Source: Zea mays (lineage: Eukaryota; Streptophyta; Magnoliopsida; Poales; Poaceae). From it: 64,000 nucleotides of DNA. A model generated the notes under the pieces. It ran no database searches and was not told where the DNA came from. It saw only the letters and a program-made list of their open reading frames with translations. The DNA lies in contig NC_050099.1 of assembly GCF_902167145.1 (NCBI RefSeq), positions 241,564,588 through 241,628,587 on the forward strand, read 5' to 3'. A program made the position numbers and the translations under genes. Below are positions 9,951-19,962 of the stretch, in pieces (position 1 is the stretch's first letter; each line of letters opens with the position of its first letter).

Positions 9951-10734
9951 ACAATATTATTTAAAACATAATATATAGCACACACAAGTTAACCCCCGAG
10001 TTAGCAAGTTTAGGGTTGCACTCATAATTTACAACGCCAAAATTTTGTTTATGCCACATTTAGATATAGATATTGAAGCAAAGAATTGAGAATTGAAATC
10101 AGATTTCCTAAATTTTATTGTTTGTTACACATGAAATTGCGATTTGAAATCAGAAACCTAATTCTCTGAAATTAGACTATAACTAGAAACTCTCTCTCTC
10201 CCAATACAAAGTCTCATCTCTCGGTATTGCGTGAAATTAGACCACACAATTCCAAACTATAATTATGTGATATCGAAACAATATAATTGAAATTACATCT
10301 CATTTTAATACCATGTCTAATTTGATATTCAAACCAATTCAATTCCATCCTCTACAATATCGACTTCCAAACAGAGCATTAGAGACAATTTGGATCTCAG
10401 TAACTAAGGAAAAAGTGGCTAAAGTTTAATCAATCCAGAAGTTAAAGATTCAAACAGGAACAACTAAAATTGACTAAAATGATGAGAAAAAAATCCTTCC
10501 AGTCATTTTTAGCTTATAAGTAGGAGCTAAAATTTAGTCAGCTTGTTTTAGCTCATGCAATGAGCAGGCCATAGTTAGATTTGCTGATGGTGGGGGATTC
10601 ATTGATTGACTTGATCTTGATTGCCTTTACATGAAAGTCACTGAAGTTGGTTTTTAATATCTTGCCACGCTATTGAGCTAAATCCAGCTTACTCAAGTGC
10701 CTATCTTAACCTAGCTATTTATATTGAGCTTGTA
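9951..10734. other. Sequence between the two duplicated segments
   Basis: AT-rich and without a convincing ORF. The part from about 10060 to 10560 resembles MITE-type or hAT-type non-coding sequence (for example cagagcattagagacaa and the tagctt/aagctaa-like motifs). No clear terminal repeats or target duplications were found. Confidence 0.4.
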
Positions 10735-11489
10735 GGTTTGTGATGTTTTTTCTCTCTAAGACCCACATTAGTTATTTATTCAGGATAAACTATTAATTAA
10801 ATGAGATCAATGACTAATCATATAGAAAAAACATACCATAATCTAGCATTTACATTATATTTAAATATTTTAGTTATTTAAAGGATAACATTCCTAGAGA
10901 TGATAACTACAAGGAAAAACGTTCTTTTTTTTACGAAGTAACAAGATGAGGGATGGCTTAACTATATAGGAGAAAACGTGGTAACTAAAATCAAAGAAGA
11001 GTATTCCTAAAGGTCATACGAAAAATCTTTTAAAGAATTATATTCCTAGAAGTCATCTGTACAAGGAGCAACAAAATCAGTATATAGAAAATCTTTTAAA
11101 GAATTACGTTCCTAGAAGCCATACCATACCTATAAGGAGAAACAAAATTAGTATCTAAAATAAAAAAGAATATTCCTGAAGGCCATATCAGGAAAAAACC
11201 GTATCCTGGAGGTCATATATAAAAAAAGTACAAAATGACTTTTATAGGGAATATTTCTGGAGGCCATATATAGGGAAAAATTCCATCCTGAAGGTCATAT
11301 ATGAAAAAAAAATACAAAACAGCTTGAAAAACTCTATCCAGAAGGTCGTACATGAAGAAAAAAACAAATTGACTTGACGGGAAACTGTAGCCTGAAGGTC
11401 GTATATGAAAAAAATACAGGATTTAGCCTGAACCCTGAAGGAGTGAAGGTCGTATATGAAAAAAAAACAGAGTGGTTTGAAAAAATAAC

Positions 11490-11496
11490 AAAAAAA
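11490..11496 (-). terminator. Pol III terminator of tRNA-Leu copy B
   Basis: Seven consecutive T on the minus strand lie three bases beyond the tRNA 3' end. Confidence 0.7.
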
Positions 11497-11498
11497 TT

Positions 11499-11506
11499 TG
11501 ACGAGA

Positions 11507-11539
<33 letters not shown>

Positions 11540-11579
11540 ACCTTAATCTGGCGCCTTAGACCAACTCGGCCATCTCGTC
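11499..11579 (-). tRNA. tRNA-Leu (anticodon AAG), copy B
   Basis: 81 nt, identical in anticodon, variable and T arms to the copy at 9171-9251. The acceptor stem reads GACGAGA/TCTCGTC instead of GATGAGA/TCTCATC, so the third pair is C-G rather than U-A. Both bases changed together, keeping the stem. This indicates that both copies were under selection for some time after duplication. Confidence 0.95.
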
Positions 11580-11879
11580 ATCTTGCTTATTGTTTTTACA
11601 TAAATGTTTTGTTGTATGCATCACTTCATTTGTAAAAGTATCGTTATCCCTTTACCTTCTCTCCAGCCCCACGCACAGGTTATGCAGTTCCTCAGAGGTT
11701 CCTGGAAGCTGCAACAATGGAGCTCAAGTCACTCGCCAATCCATTCCCGTACGCTTCCCCGTCTCCAATGTAATGCGGAACGCCGTCTCCACCTACAGTC
11801 AACATAAGAAAAAAAATCGAGTTCAGTTATCATAATTTTAATGTCGTGATGGTCCCGTTCCGGGAGCTCTTTGCATCAG

Positions 11880-13051
11880 ATGCCGGCGTCCACCGGACCC
11901 GAAGAAGAAGATCCGGCCGGCGCGCCGCAGCAGGGCTCCGTATCTGAAGTCGACCTGCGCGCTCTCCAGGCGGAGGGCGGTCTCAGACATGGCGGTTGTC
12001 GGCGCAGTGGCCCTCTCCACGCCCACGCCGGCGCTAGCAGAGCAGCCTGACGTCACCAGGTAATGCGTCGTCGTCGTCGTCGCAGACATACAGATTTCTC
12101 CGGTGGCCACTTGCAACCACCTGACCTGCTGCTTCCGTTTCTCGAAGCTTTCAGGTACCGGAAGGTGGGGAGTGGAGTCATACTCGAAGGTATCGGTAGC
12201 GGTCGCAGAGACATACATGTTTCTCGCGGTTTTGAGCTGTGTTTCTGAATTCTGATGGCTCATGGAACGAACTGCGCTCGCTTCTTGATCTGAACTCTGA
12301 AGATGTCGTCGAGGGGGAGGGGCCCGAGGCGCGGGAGGGCGACCTGGTGCAGTTCAACTACGTGTGCCGCCGCGCGAACGGCTACTTCGTGCACAGGTGC
12401 GTGGTGGAGTTCCCAGATAGACGCCATAGCGTTGCTGTTCGGCGCGTCCAGTGGTATCCGGTGGTCTCAGTCTAGCTCACCGTGGTTTTCCTCTCTGCCG
12501 CAACTCAGCACGGTGGACCAGTTCAGCGGCGAGAGCAGGCCGGTGACGCTCGCGCTCGGCGGTGAAGAGGTCACAAGCTTCACTCCTGAATTTCTCTACC
12601 CACCCCACATTCTTCAGGCGTATAGATACCCTCTAGGTGCAGTTGTTTCTAGCTCTGTGAATTTGTTTGTGTTCAGATGATCCGAGGCCTGAGAGACGTC
12701 CTGATTGGGATGAAGTCCGGAGGTAATTTTGGACACCAGCTTAGCTCCTAGTCTGTTCAGTTTTTTTCATGATTGATGACTTGGTGTTGCGCTGTGCAGG
12801 CAAGAGGAGGGCTCTGATCCCTCCTGAAGCAGGCTACGTCAGCGAGACACTGAAGCCCATACCGGAGGAGGTGCAGTGCAGTTCTGCAGTTCTGATGCGT
12901 CTCTATCTATAACGACACGGCTGGCTCACCGTCGCTCTTTCTGCTTCTTCTTCTTCTTGGTTCCGAGTTGCAGTTTGGACCGAGGCGAAGCCTGCTGTCC
13001 CACGCCAAGGAGCCGCTGGTGTTCGAGGTTCAGTTGCTCAAGGTCCTGTGA
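11880..13051 (+). CDS. Thylakoid-lumen FKBP-type peptidyl-prolyl isomerase-like protein (FKBP16-1-like)
   Basis: Exons by splice signals and frame: (11880)-12059, 12155-12189, 12303-12396, 12509-12569, 12677-12722, 12800-12870, 12974-13051 (stop TGA). All six introns are GT-AG and all phases agree. The first recognised exon encodes a basic transit region, a twin arginine (LSRRRAVSD), a hydrophobic stretch and an ALA-EQ lumenal cleavage site, so import through the thylakoid Tat route is likely. The FKBP fold follows (GDLVQFNYVCRRANGYFVHS, LGGEEMIRGL, GGKRRALIPPEAGY) and it ends FEVQLLKVL. The best family match I know is plant FKBP16-1, whose client is uncertain. The usual FKBP Phe-Asp active-site pair is not apparent, so isomerase activity may be weak. 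The true ATG was not located: a stop lies upstream in frame, so an earlier exon is probable. Confidence 0.85.
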
Positions 13052-13677
13052 TGCTGCGTTCATGGTGCCATCGTCGTGGCCAGTTCGTTGTGAACTTAAA
13101 TGTTCTTCCTTTGGAAACGAAATGCCGTTCACTTCAGAATGGTTCTGCTCTGGAATGGAAAAGCGAATGGTTTTTTTTTTTGTGTGGATTTCCTCATGAC
13201 CATTTGCAGATACTGCCGAAAACCTGTCACTCGGCATAGATGTTCGTGGCACTGCAGCAGCCAGCAGCAGCAGCCGAATGTCTCCAGTGCTGGGGCCTGG
13301 AATGGATTTCCTACTTCTTAATTTAAGGCTCTCTTTTATATTGATAGTTTGATTTAATTTTTGTATCTCTGCTCTAGAGCAGCAGTTCTTAAATTAGGGG
13401 ATCTTAAATAGTCACTGACATTTGAGACCCACTTGTCATGGTTGGATACTCTACCAACACACAGACGAACCGGAGCCACCATCGCGCGAGCTCTGACAGC
13501 TGAATTGAGGGGAGGGTTTCATTTCAGACATGAAAATGACTTTGTTTTCTTCCTACCAGTAGTTGTTTGCTTGAAAATTACTACGTATTAAATACTCAAA
13601 CTAACCGCAGATATTTATTACAAGAAAAAGAGAAACAGAAAGTAGAAAATAAGGAAAACGGGCTGGTTATTTGCCAC
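13052..13677. other. FKBP 3' flank and intergenic region
   Basis: The first ~350 bases probably include the FKBP 3' UTR. No conserved ORF is seen. The short ORFs here overlap low-complexity sequence only. Confidence 0.5.
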
Positions 13678-13950
13678 GGCCCACGAGTGCTCCTATCCGT
13701 ACCTATTACTTCCAGGCTGGGCCTACTGGGCGCTGGCCGATCGAGTCCGCCTACGTCTCCCGTCGTTCACCTCCCGGCTCCCAGTCCCACTGCCTCTCTC
13801 GCTCTCTCGTGGCTTCCTGGCGGCGACTGGGCGAGCGCCGCCGCCCTCTTCGTCGGGCCCGCCCTTCACCGGCGACGTGCATCCCTCCGGTACGCCCTTC
13901 CGGTCTCTTCCCTCCCCGCTCTGTCCGAAACCGAGTAACCCAAACCCTAA
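13678..13950 (+). promoter_or_regulatory. Promoter/5' UTR elements of the mitochondrial L12 gene: site II motifs and telo-box
   Basis: GGCCCA at 13678-13683 and TGGGCC at 13718-13723 are site II-type motifs. AAACCCTAA at 13942-13950 is a perfect telo-box, placed inside the proposed 5' UTR intron. Both motif types are known to be enriched in plant ribosomal-protein and translation genes. Their function here is inferred, not shown. Confidence 0.55.
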
Positions 13951-14555
13951 ACCTTAATCTCCGTGTATTGGGATCTGACGCAGTCGTATACGTACGTTTT
14001 GTATACACGCAGAAACTTCGTTTTTTTTTTGAGAAAAAAACTTTATCGGTTGCACATATGTCCACAGATGTCCTGTACTGGATCATCCCGTGCTCGTGAA
14101 TAGATGACCTTGGGCAGTTTCGCTGTATTTGTTGCTCTCGCTGCACTGCATATCGGTGTGCTCCCGGTGCAGATTACAGAAAGTCAGAAACTGGGAGGTT
14201 GGGAAAAGGATGGGGAAATTTTGATATGAAAGAGATACATTTCTGGCGCAAGTTATTAACTTATTATGCTATTTATTGGTTTAAATGAGATACCTTAAAA
14301 ACTTGTAAAATGGCGACTCCGATCCGGAACGTCACCTAGCGCTAGCAGTACTGGCTTTGTGACTTATATGTAGCTGATCCCTTTAAACTACCATGCCTAT
14401 ACATGCTTATATATGCATGCTACGAGATGTTCATGGATTCAGGGTGCAATCTGATCTGGAAGTTTTTCTTCAAAGTCTCATTTTGTACTGATTCTTGCTT
14501 GTTATGGTGCAGGAGAAGAATATTGCGCTCACATAACTGAATAACTGATATTAGG

Positions 14556-15131
14556 ATGAGTCTCTGTACAATAGCACGACGGCTATGTCTTTCAAAACCA
14601 TCCTCTGGCAGTCGTCTTTCAGCAATTTGGGCTCATCTATACAGCACTGAGGCTGCAAAGGACATGGGTGCTAAGAAGTACAAGTACCCCGATGTATACG
14701 ACCCCTACGGGCCTATGCCGCCGCCTTCGGAGAAAGTCGTGGAACTAGCTGATCGCATCGCTGCTCTCCCTCCCGAGGAGATCAAACAGATTGCTCCAGC
14801 CCTTCTCCTCAGACTGAACCAGGAGCCGCCACAGGCGGTATCTGGCCAGGGTTTCGGTTTCGGTGCCCAGGTCGGCTCTGGGGCAGGTTCTGGAAAGGCT
14901 GAGAAGAAAGCCGAGAAGACAGTCTTCGACGTCAGGTTGGAGAAGTTCGACGCTGCTGCGAAGATCAAGATCATCAAGGAGATCAGGACGTTTACGGATC
15001 TGGGGCTGAAGGAGGCCAAGGAGCTGGTGGAGAAGGCCCCAGTCGTTCTGAAGCAATCGCTCACAAAGGAGGAAGCGGAAGCGATCATAGCAAAGATAAA
15101 GGCAGCTGGCGGTGTTGCTGTGATGGAGTGA
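14556..15131 (+). CDS. Mitochondrial ribosomal protein L7/L12 (bL12m)
   Basis: 191 residues in one coding exon. A proposed 623-nt intron (13890-14512, GTACGC...GTGCAG) splits the 5' UTR. The N-terminus (residues 1-32, Arg/Ser-rich, ending near YSTEAAKD) looks like a mitochondrial presequence. Residues about 55-75 form the dimerisation region (VVELADRIAALPPEEI), followed by a Gly/Ala hinge. The C-terminal L7/L12 domain (about 119-191) has the family signature LGLKEAKELVEKAP and ends near AGGVAVME. The protein forms the flexible stalk of the mitoribosome large subunit that recruits translation factors. The ATG at 14556 is the first in frame and is followed by the presequence. No defects are seen. 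Confidence 0.93.
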   Translation: MSLCTIARRLCLSKPSSGSRLSAIWAHLYSTEAAKDMGAKKYKYPDVYDPYGPMPPPSEKVVELADRIAALPPEEIKQIAPALLLRLNQEPPQAVSGQGFGFGAQVGSGAGSGKAEKKAEKTVFDVRLEKFDAAAKIKIIKEIRTFTDLGLKEAKELVEKAPVVLKQSLTKEEAEAIIAKIKAAGGVAVME

Positions 15132-15672
15132 ATGATAGATGATCATCTAGACATCACGCCTTCTTTTTTGTTTCATATTTTTGTTGCCATGTTCAGGTAT
15201 TTGAGATTGCACATTGCAGTGCCACTGTGCAGATGGAGGAAATAGACTAGTTCACAGCTACGTTGGTAACAAGGGAGAGATGGAGAGTAGAGATTAGTTG
15301 CTATGATGATAGTCATGACTTGTTCTAGAATAAGCAGTTCTTTGGGCTCTACACAGCTTTTCTGGTGGAGTGAATGTATGTGGCCATCAGGGCCAACGAT
15401 ATGAATCTTGTGCTCTTGTTGTATCTGCTATGAGTTATAAACACTTCGCAGTTGCTTACGTACCTGATATCTTACGTCAGTTCCATTGCAGTGTAAAAAG
15501 AAAGTTGTATATCTTGTGTGCTTGGATTAAATTTCCAGTGACAGAAACTTGGATTGACGAAGTGTTCCTGGTTACAAATTTGTAAAGCTGGATACGCTTT
15601 CAATGTCATTCACATCAACAGATCAGTAGCGCGAGGACAAGATCATTGCCTTGCCCTTCAAATTTCACCGCC
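15132..15672. other. Convergent 3' flanks of bL12m and DUF868 genes
   Basis: The region lies between two stop codons of convergent genes and should hold both 3' UTRs. No additional gene or repeat is recognised. Confidence 0.6.
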
Positions 15673-16608
15673 TCATTCCGTCCTCCATGCCTGAAGGAAG
15701 AAGCAGAAGTCAGTCCCGTCACCCTGGATGGCGTTCCCTCCGCTGTCCTCTTGGATCTCCGGCGGTGCGCCGGGCTTGAAGACGAAGACTGCCTGCGTGC
15801 CCGGCCCGGCGAAGAGCCAGTCGTGCACGTCCCAGATGACCTGCACCGGCTCCTCGTCGACGAGCAGCGTCTCATTGCCCCGGAACTTCCACTGAAGGCT
15901 CTTGACATGCAGCAGCACGGAGCCGTCCACCGTGATCCACATCTCCGGGTCCCTGCTGGAGCCCGCGGCGGCGAGCGCGTACTCGATGACGATCTCATGC
16001 TCCTTGCTCCTCCTGGCGTCGAGCCGCGCGCGCGCCGCGAAGCTGCGGCGGCCGAACACGCTCTCCCGGCGGCACACCAGCACGGCGTCCTCCAGCGACG
16101 GGCGGGCCTTGGTCCGCTTGTACGCGTCCTTCTTGCAGTCGCCGAGCAGGAGGACGACCTCGTCGTTGCTGACCAGCGCGACGTAGTAGCCGCCGGCAGG
16201 CTCCGGGCTGCTGCCCGCCGCCGCGAACTTGGCCGAGCGCAGGTCCCAGAACATGTCGACGCGGTCGCCGCCGCCCACGTCGAGCGCCTTGCCGCCCTTC
16301 TTGCTCCAGAACGGCCACGGCTTCAGCTCCACCCTGTGGGTGACCGGCCCGTCGCCGTCGCCCGGCCGTTCGATGGAGACGGTGAAGGACTGGTTGATGA
16401 GGCTCTTGCTCCAGACGGCGGTGACGTGGCGCGCGGCGCCGTTGATCTTGGCGAGGAACACCGACACCGTGGAGCACTGCGCCGCCGCGGCGCCCGCCGT
16501 CCTGCCGGTGGCGGAGTCGTCGAAGGACGTCGCGGCATTGCTGCACCCGACGCGCTCCTCCATCTTCCTGTACGGCTCGCAGGATTTGGATCGCTTGTGC
16601 ATGATCAA
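15673..16608 (-). CDS. DUF868 family plant protein
   Basis: 311 residues, intronless, GC-rich. Family features in order: STVSVFLAKINGAARHVTAVW near residue 46, KSLINQSFTVSIE, VELKPWPFWSKKGGK, VDMFWDLRSAKF, GYYVALVSNDEVVLLLGD, an RPSLEDAVLVCRRE segment, FAARARLD, and the C-terminal block DPEMWITVDGSVLLHVKSL / KFRGNETLLVDEEPVQVIWD. This matches the plant-specific DUF868 family in length and layout. No biochemical function is established for it. The first ATG is used; a second Met at residue 16 (MEERVGC) is an alternative start. A 331-codon + strand frame over the same stretch is an antisense shadow caused by high GC. Confidence 0.93.
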   Translation of the reverse strand: MIMHKRSKSCEPYRKMEERVGCSNAATSFDDSATGRTAGAAAAQCSTVSVFLAKINGAARHVTAVWSKSLINQSFTVSIERPGDGDGPVTHRVELKPWPFWSKKGGKALDVGGGDRVDMFWDLRSAKFAAAGSSPEPAGGYYVALVSNDEVVLLLGDCKKDAYKRTKARPSLEDAVLVCRRESVFGRRSFAARARLDARRSKEHEIVIEYALAAAGSSRDPEMWITVDGSVLLHVKSLQWKFRGNETLLVDEEPVQVIWDVHDWLFAGPGTQAVFVFKPGAPPEIQEDSGGNAIQGDGTDFCFFLQAWRTE

Positions 16609-17773
16609 AAATCAATCTCCCGAATCGCTACGGATTATTAGGAATAAGATCAACCGCGTTAGCATGCAGCGTTCGCCCCACGTTCGTCTTCGCGTTCGTC
16701 AAGCATGCTGGGAGATTGGATCAAGAACTAGGCTCCTCCATATGCTCGATCCTCATGGGCTGCATGCGTGGGCACGAACGGCATGAATGAATGGGCAATT
16801 AGAAAAACAATAAACGAAACGCGAACATGAAATGAATCCAGAATCCGAGAAAAGAAAAATGGCTGGACAACTCGACGTGGTGAACATACATTCATGTCCT
16901 TTCGCAATCTTTTTTTAGAACGAGAGAACTCCTGTTTGGGCGCGAGAAAGAAGGTTGACGGAAAAGAAGAAATGACCAGGGAGGCAGGGATACAGAACAA
17001 CGCGGTCACCTCAAATTAGCTGCATTTTCTTTTTCTTTTCTTGATATATTTATTACATTTTACATGTGGGAACTGGACTAACTCCAATTACGTGCTGCCT
17101 TGTCAGTCGGCTGCAACTATTTATAGGCAGCAGTAGTTTGTACGGATTTCAAGTTTTGAGGCTCATGCGCACTACAAAACAGAAATGAATTGTTGTCGAC
17201 GATTTAATACCAAATAATAAAAAACTACCTGGTCTCTCTCTAGAGGGTGAACGGTTTGTGACCAGAGAGACAATCCGTAACCTCGCTGCAGTAGTGGGTC
17301 TCATTTGCTCGTGTGCCAGATAGTCTGCGATCTAGGTCGTACGGTCCGAGCGTGCGCAGAGGGTCTTCTTGTGAAAAAACCTAAAACTCGTCTCTTGGGA
17401 GGGACCTCATCGAGGAGAAAAGTTTCAGACGGTGCTCTTTGATCGGCTGGTCATCCGGAACATCCCTAGACGGTGTAGAGTCGCCTAGAGGTGAAGTAAT
17501 AGGTCGAGGAAAACTAATCCTAGGGCTAAACTAAGTTTAGATTACTAATGCTCCTAATGAATAAGAAGGTAAATTTGGTAAATATATTTGATTGGATTGA
17601 TTGGGGGTGTTCTTAATCGGTCATACCTCTTTATATTTATAGGTGAGGAGGTCTGCACCTGTTCCTAGGTGTTCCCAAGGATAGGTTAAGATAACCACGC
17701 ATGGATAAGTACTCTAGCCCGAGTTAATCTAATCGCGGGCGCGGACCGTCCGAGCCACATGGCCGAACAATCC
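16609..17773. other. DUF868 upstream region grading into transposon-derived sequence
   Basis: 16609-17060 is the likely promoter side of the DUF868 gene. From about 17170, cactacaaaaca resembles a CACTA-type terminal sequence. 17580-17770 (a ctctttatatttatagg box and a cgcggaccgtccgagc palindrome) looks like LTR-derived sequence. No coding potential is seen and the element boundaries are unclear. Confidence 0.4.
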
Positions 17774-18646
17774 TGAAAGGGAAATGTGTCTTTGGGCCAT
17801 TTCTAAGTATTTTGGTGATTTAGTGTCCAACACAAGTGCCTAAGTGTTGATCTATGCAAAGTGGTGAACAAAGTGCAAATCAAGTCAAAAGGTATGTTTC
17901 TAGACTTAGTACATTGTTTTATGGACTGATGAATTGTGTCTAAGTGCTGGAAACAGGAGAAATCAAATTGGAAAAGAGATGGCTTTGTTCAGCCAAAGTC
18001 TGCTCAGTCTGGGTGCACCGGACTGTCCGGTCGTGCACCGGACAGTGTCCGGTGCGCCAGGCAGACTCAGGCGAACTTGCTGCTCTCGGGAAGTAATCAA
18101 CGGCGTACGGCTAAAATTCACCGGACTGTCCGGTGTGCACCGGACTGTCCGGTGAGCCAACGGTCGGCTGCACGATCTACGAGACACGTGGTCGAGCCAA
18201 CGGTCGGGAGGGGGCACCGGACTGTCCGGTGTGCACCGGACAGTGTCCGGTGCGCGAACGGCTCCCAGGCGCCAACGGTCGGCTACGCCACAGAAGGAAA
18301 GAAATCCGAACCGGACAGTGTCCAGTGGTGCACCGGACTGTCCGGTGCGCCAGGAGACAGAAGGCAAGAATTGCCTTCCCAGATTGCTCTCAACGGCTCC
18401 TAGCTGCCTTGGGGCTATAAAAGGGACCCTTAGGCGCATGGAGGAGCACACCAAGCATCCTTTGAGCATTGTTGATCACTCACACTCCATTCTTGCGCAC
18501 TTGTTCGACATTCTTAGTGATTTGAGCTCCGTTCTAGTGTGAAACTTGTGATAGTCTCTTGAGCTCAAGTCTGGGTCTTGTGTGTGCGTATTTGCTGTGA
18601 TCTTTGTGTCTTGTGTGAGTTGCTCATCCCTCCCTTACTCCGTGCT

Positions 18647-19912
18647 TGAAAGGGAAATGTGCCCTTGGGCCATTTCTAAGTATTTTGGTGATTGAGTGTC
18701 AACACAAGTGCTTAAATGTGTAAATATGCCCATAGATGAACAATGTGCAAATCACAAGTTAAGGTATGTTTCTAAGCCTTAGTACATTGGTTTTGTGTAC
18801 TAATATATTTGTCTAAGTGTTAGAAACAGATAGAAGAAGAGAAGAGAAGACTTGGCTGTGTACAGCCAAGGGGCTGCTTTGGTCTGGGGCACCGGACTGT
18901 CCGGTGGTGCACCGGACAGTGTCCGGTGGTGCACCGGACAGTGTCCGGTGCGCCAGGCTGCCTCGGCCGAAGAGGCCGCTCTCGGGTTTTTCTCCGGCGA
19001 CTTCGGCTAAAATTCACCGGACTGTCCGGTGTGCACCGGACTGTCCGGTGAGCTAACGGTCGGCCGAGCCAACGGTCGGCCGCGCGATCGGCGCGCGACA
19101 CGTGGCCGAGCCAACGGTCGGAAGGAAGCACCGGACTGTCCGGTGTGCACCGGACTGTCCGGTGCGCCAGATCTGCAACGGTCGGCAACGGTTGGCTTCG
19201 CTTTTTATGGAAACAAATCGGGCACCGGACAGTGTCCGGTGTGCACCGGACTGTCCGGTGCGCCACGAGACAGAAGGCAAAGATGGCCTTCCAGATTTGT
19301 TCCCAACGGCTCCTAGCTGCCTTGGGGCTATAAAAGGGACCCCTTGGCGCATGGAGGAGAAAACCAAGCATTCCTTGAGCATTCTTGATCACTCACACAT
19401 CAATCTCGCGCACTTGTTCGACATTCTAGTGATTTGAGCTCCGTTCTAGTGTGCTAGTCTTTAGAGCTCAAGTCTGGGTCTTGTGTGTGCGTATTCGCTG
19501 TGATCTTTGTGTCGTGTGTGAGTTGCTAATCCCTCCCTTGCTCTGTGATTCTCTGTGAACATCTTTTGTAAGGGCGAGAGGCTCCAAGTTGTGGAGATTC
19601 CTCGCAAACGGGATTGAGAAAAGAAAAGCAAGAACACCGTGGTATTCAAGTTGATCATTGGATCACTTGAGAGGAGTTGAGTGCAACTCTCGTCCGTTGG
19701 GACGCCACAACGTGGAGTAGGCAAGTTTTGTACTTGGCCGAACCACGGGATAACCACTGTGTCATCTCTGTGATTGGATTCTTGTGGTTATTGTGTTTTG
19801 ACTCCTCTCTAGCCACTTGGCCATACTTGTGCTAACCATTAACAAATGTTTGTGGCTTAAGTTTTGAAGTTTTACAGGATCACCTATTCACCCCCCCCTC
19901 TAGGTGCTCTCA
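18647..19912 (+). repeat. 5' LTR of Opie-like element
   Basis: 1266 bp. It contains nine near-perfect palindromes of the type CACCGGACTGTCCGGTG or CACCGGACAGTGTCCGGTG between 18889 and 19264, interspersed with aacggtcgg motifs. The TATA box ctataaaag lies at 19328-19336 downstream of this block. Clustered LTR palindromes upstream of the TATA box are a known feature of maize Sireviruses. Confidence 0.93.
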
Positions 19913-19914
19913 AT

Positions 19915-19926
19915 TGGTATCGGAGC
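19915..19926 (+). promoter_or_regulatory. Primer binding site (tRNA-iMet type) of Opie-like element
   Basis: tggtatcggagc lies two bases past the LTR end. It differs by one base from the common tRNA-iMet site tggtatcagagc, which is seen in the Ji-like element at 54710. Confidence 0.85.
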
Positions 19927-19962
19927 CGTTCTCTTCAAGAAAGGGACTAACCGCCCGAAGAG

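Larger units (their letters stand above)
10735..12110. repeat. Downstream copy (B) of the tRNA-Leu / FKBP 5'-end segmental duplication
   Basis: This is the partner of 8363-9950. It starts gtttgtgatgttttttctctc, contains tRNA-Leu copy B (11499-11579) and runs into the intact FKBP gene through its first recognised coding exon. Homology ends near the ccggtggccac sequence in the following intron. Confidence 0.85.

Noticed and set aside
12926..13252. 108-codon minus ORF over the end of the FKBP gene
   Set aside because: It overlaps the well-supported last FKBP exon antisense and has no recognisable protein character.
15646..16641. 331-codon + strand ORF over the DUF868 gene
   Set aside because: Its text is Arg/Ala/Val-rich and unlike any protein; it is an antisense shadow of a GC-rich coding sequence on the minus strand.
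18889..19264. Regularly spaced palindromes resembling a CRISPR array
   Set aside because: Plant nuclear LTR, variable spacing, no unique spacers and no cas genes; it is a Sirevirus LTR feature.
18820..19392. 190-codon minus-strand ORF in the Opie-like LTR (also at 26493-27065) and overlapping + ORFs
   Set aside because: They are translations of the CACCGGAC palindrome array; the repeated HRTVRCTPDSPV-like text follows from the DNA repeat, and the ORFs lie in LTR DNA.
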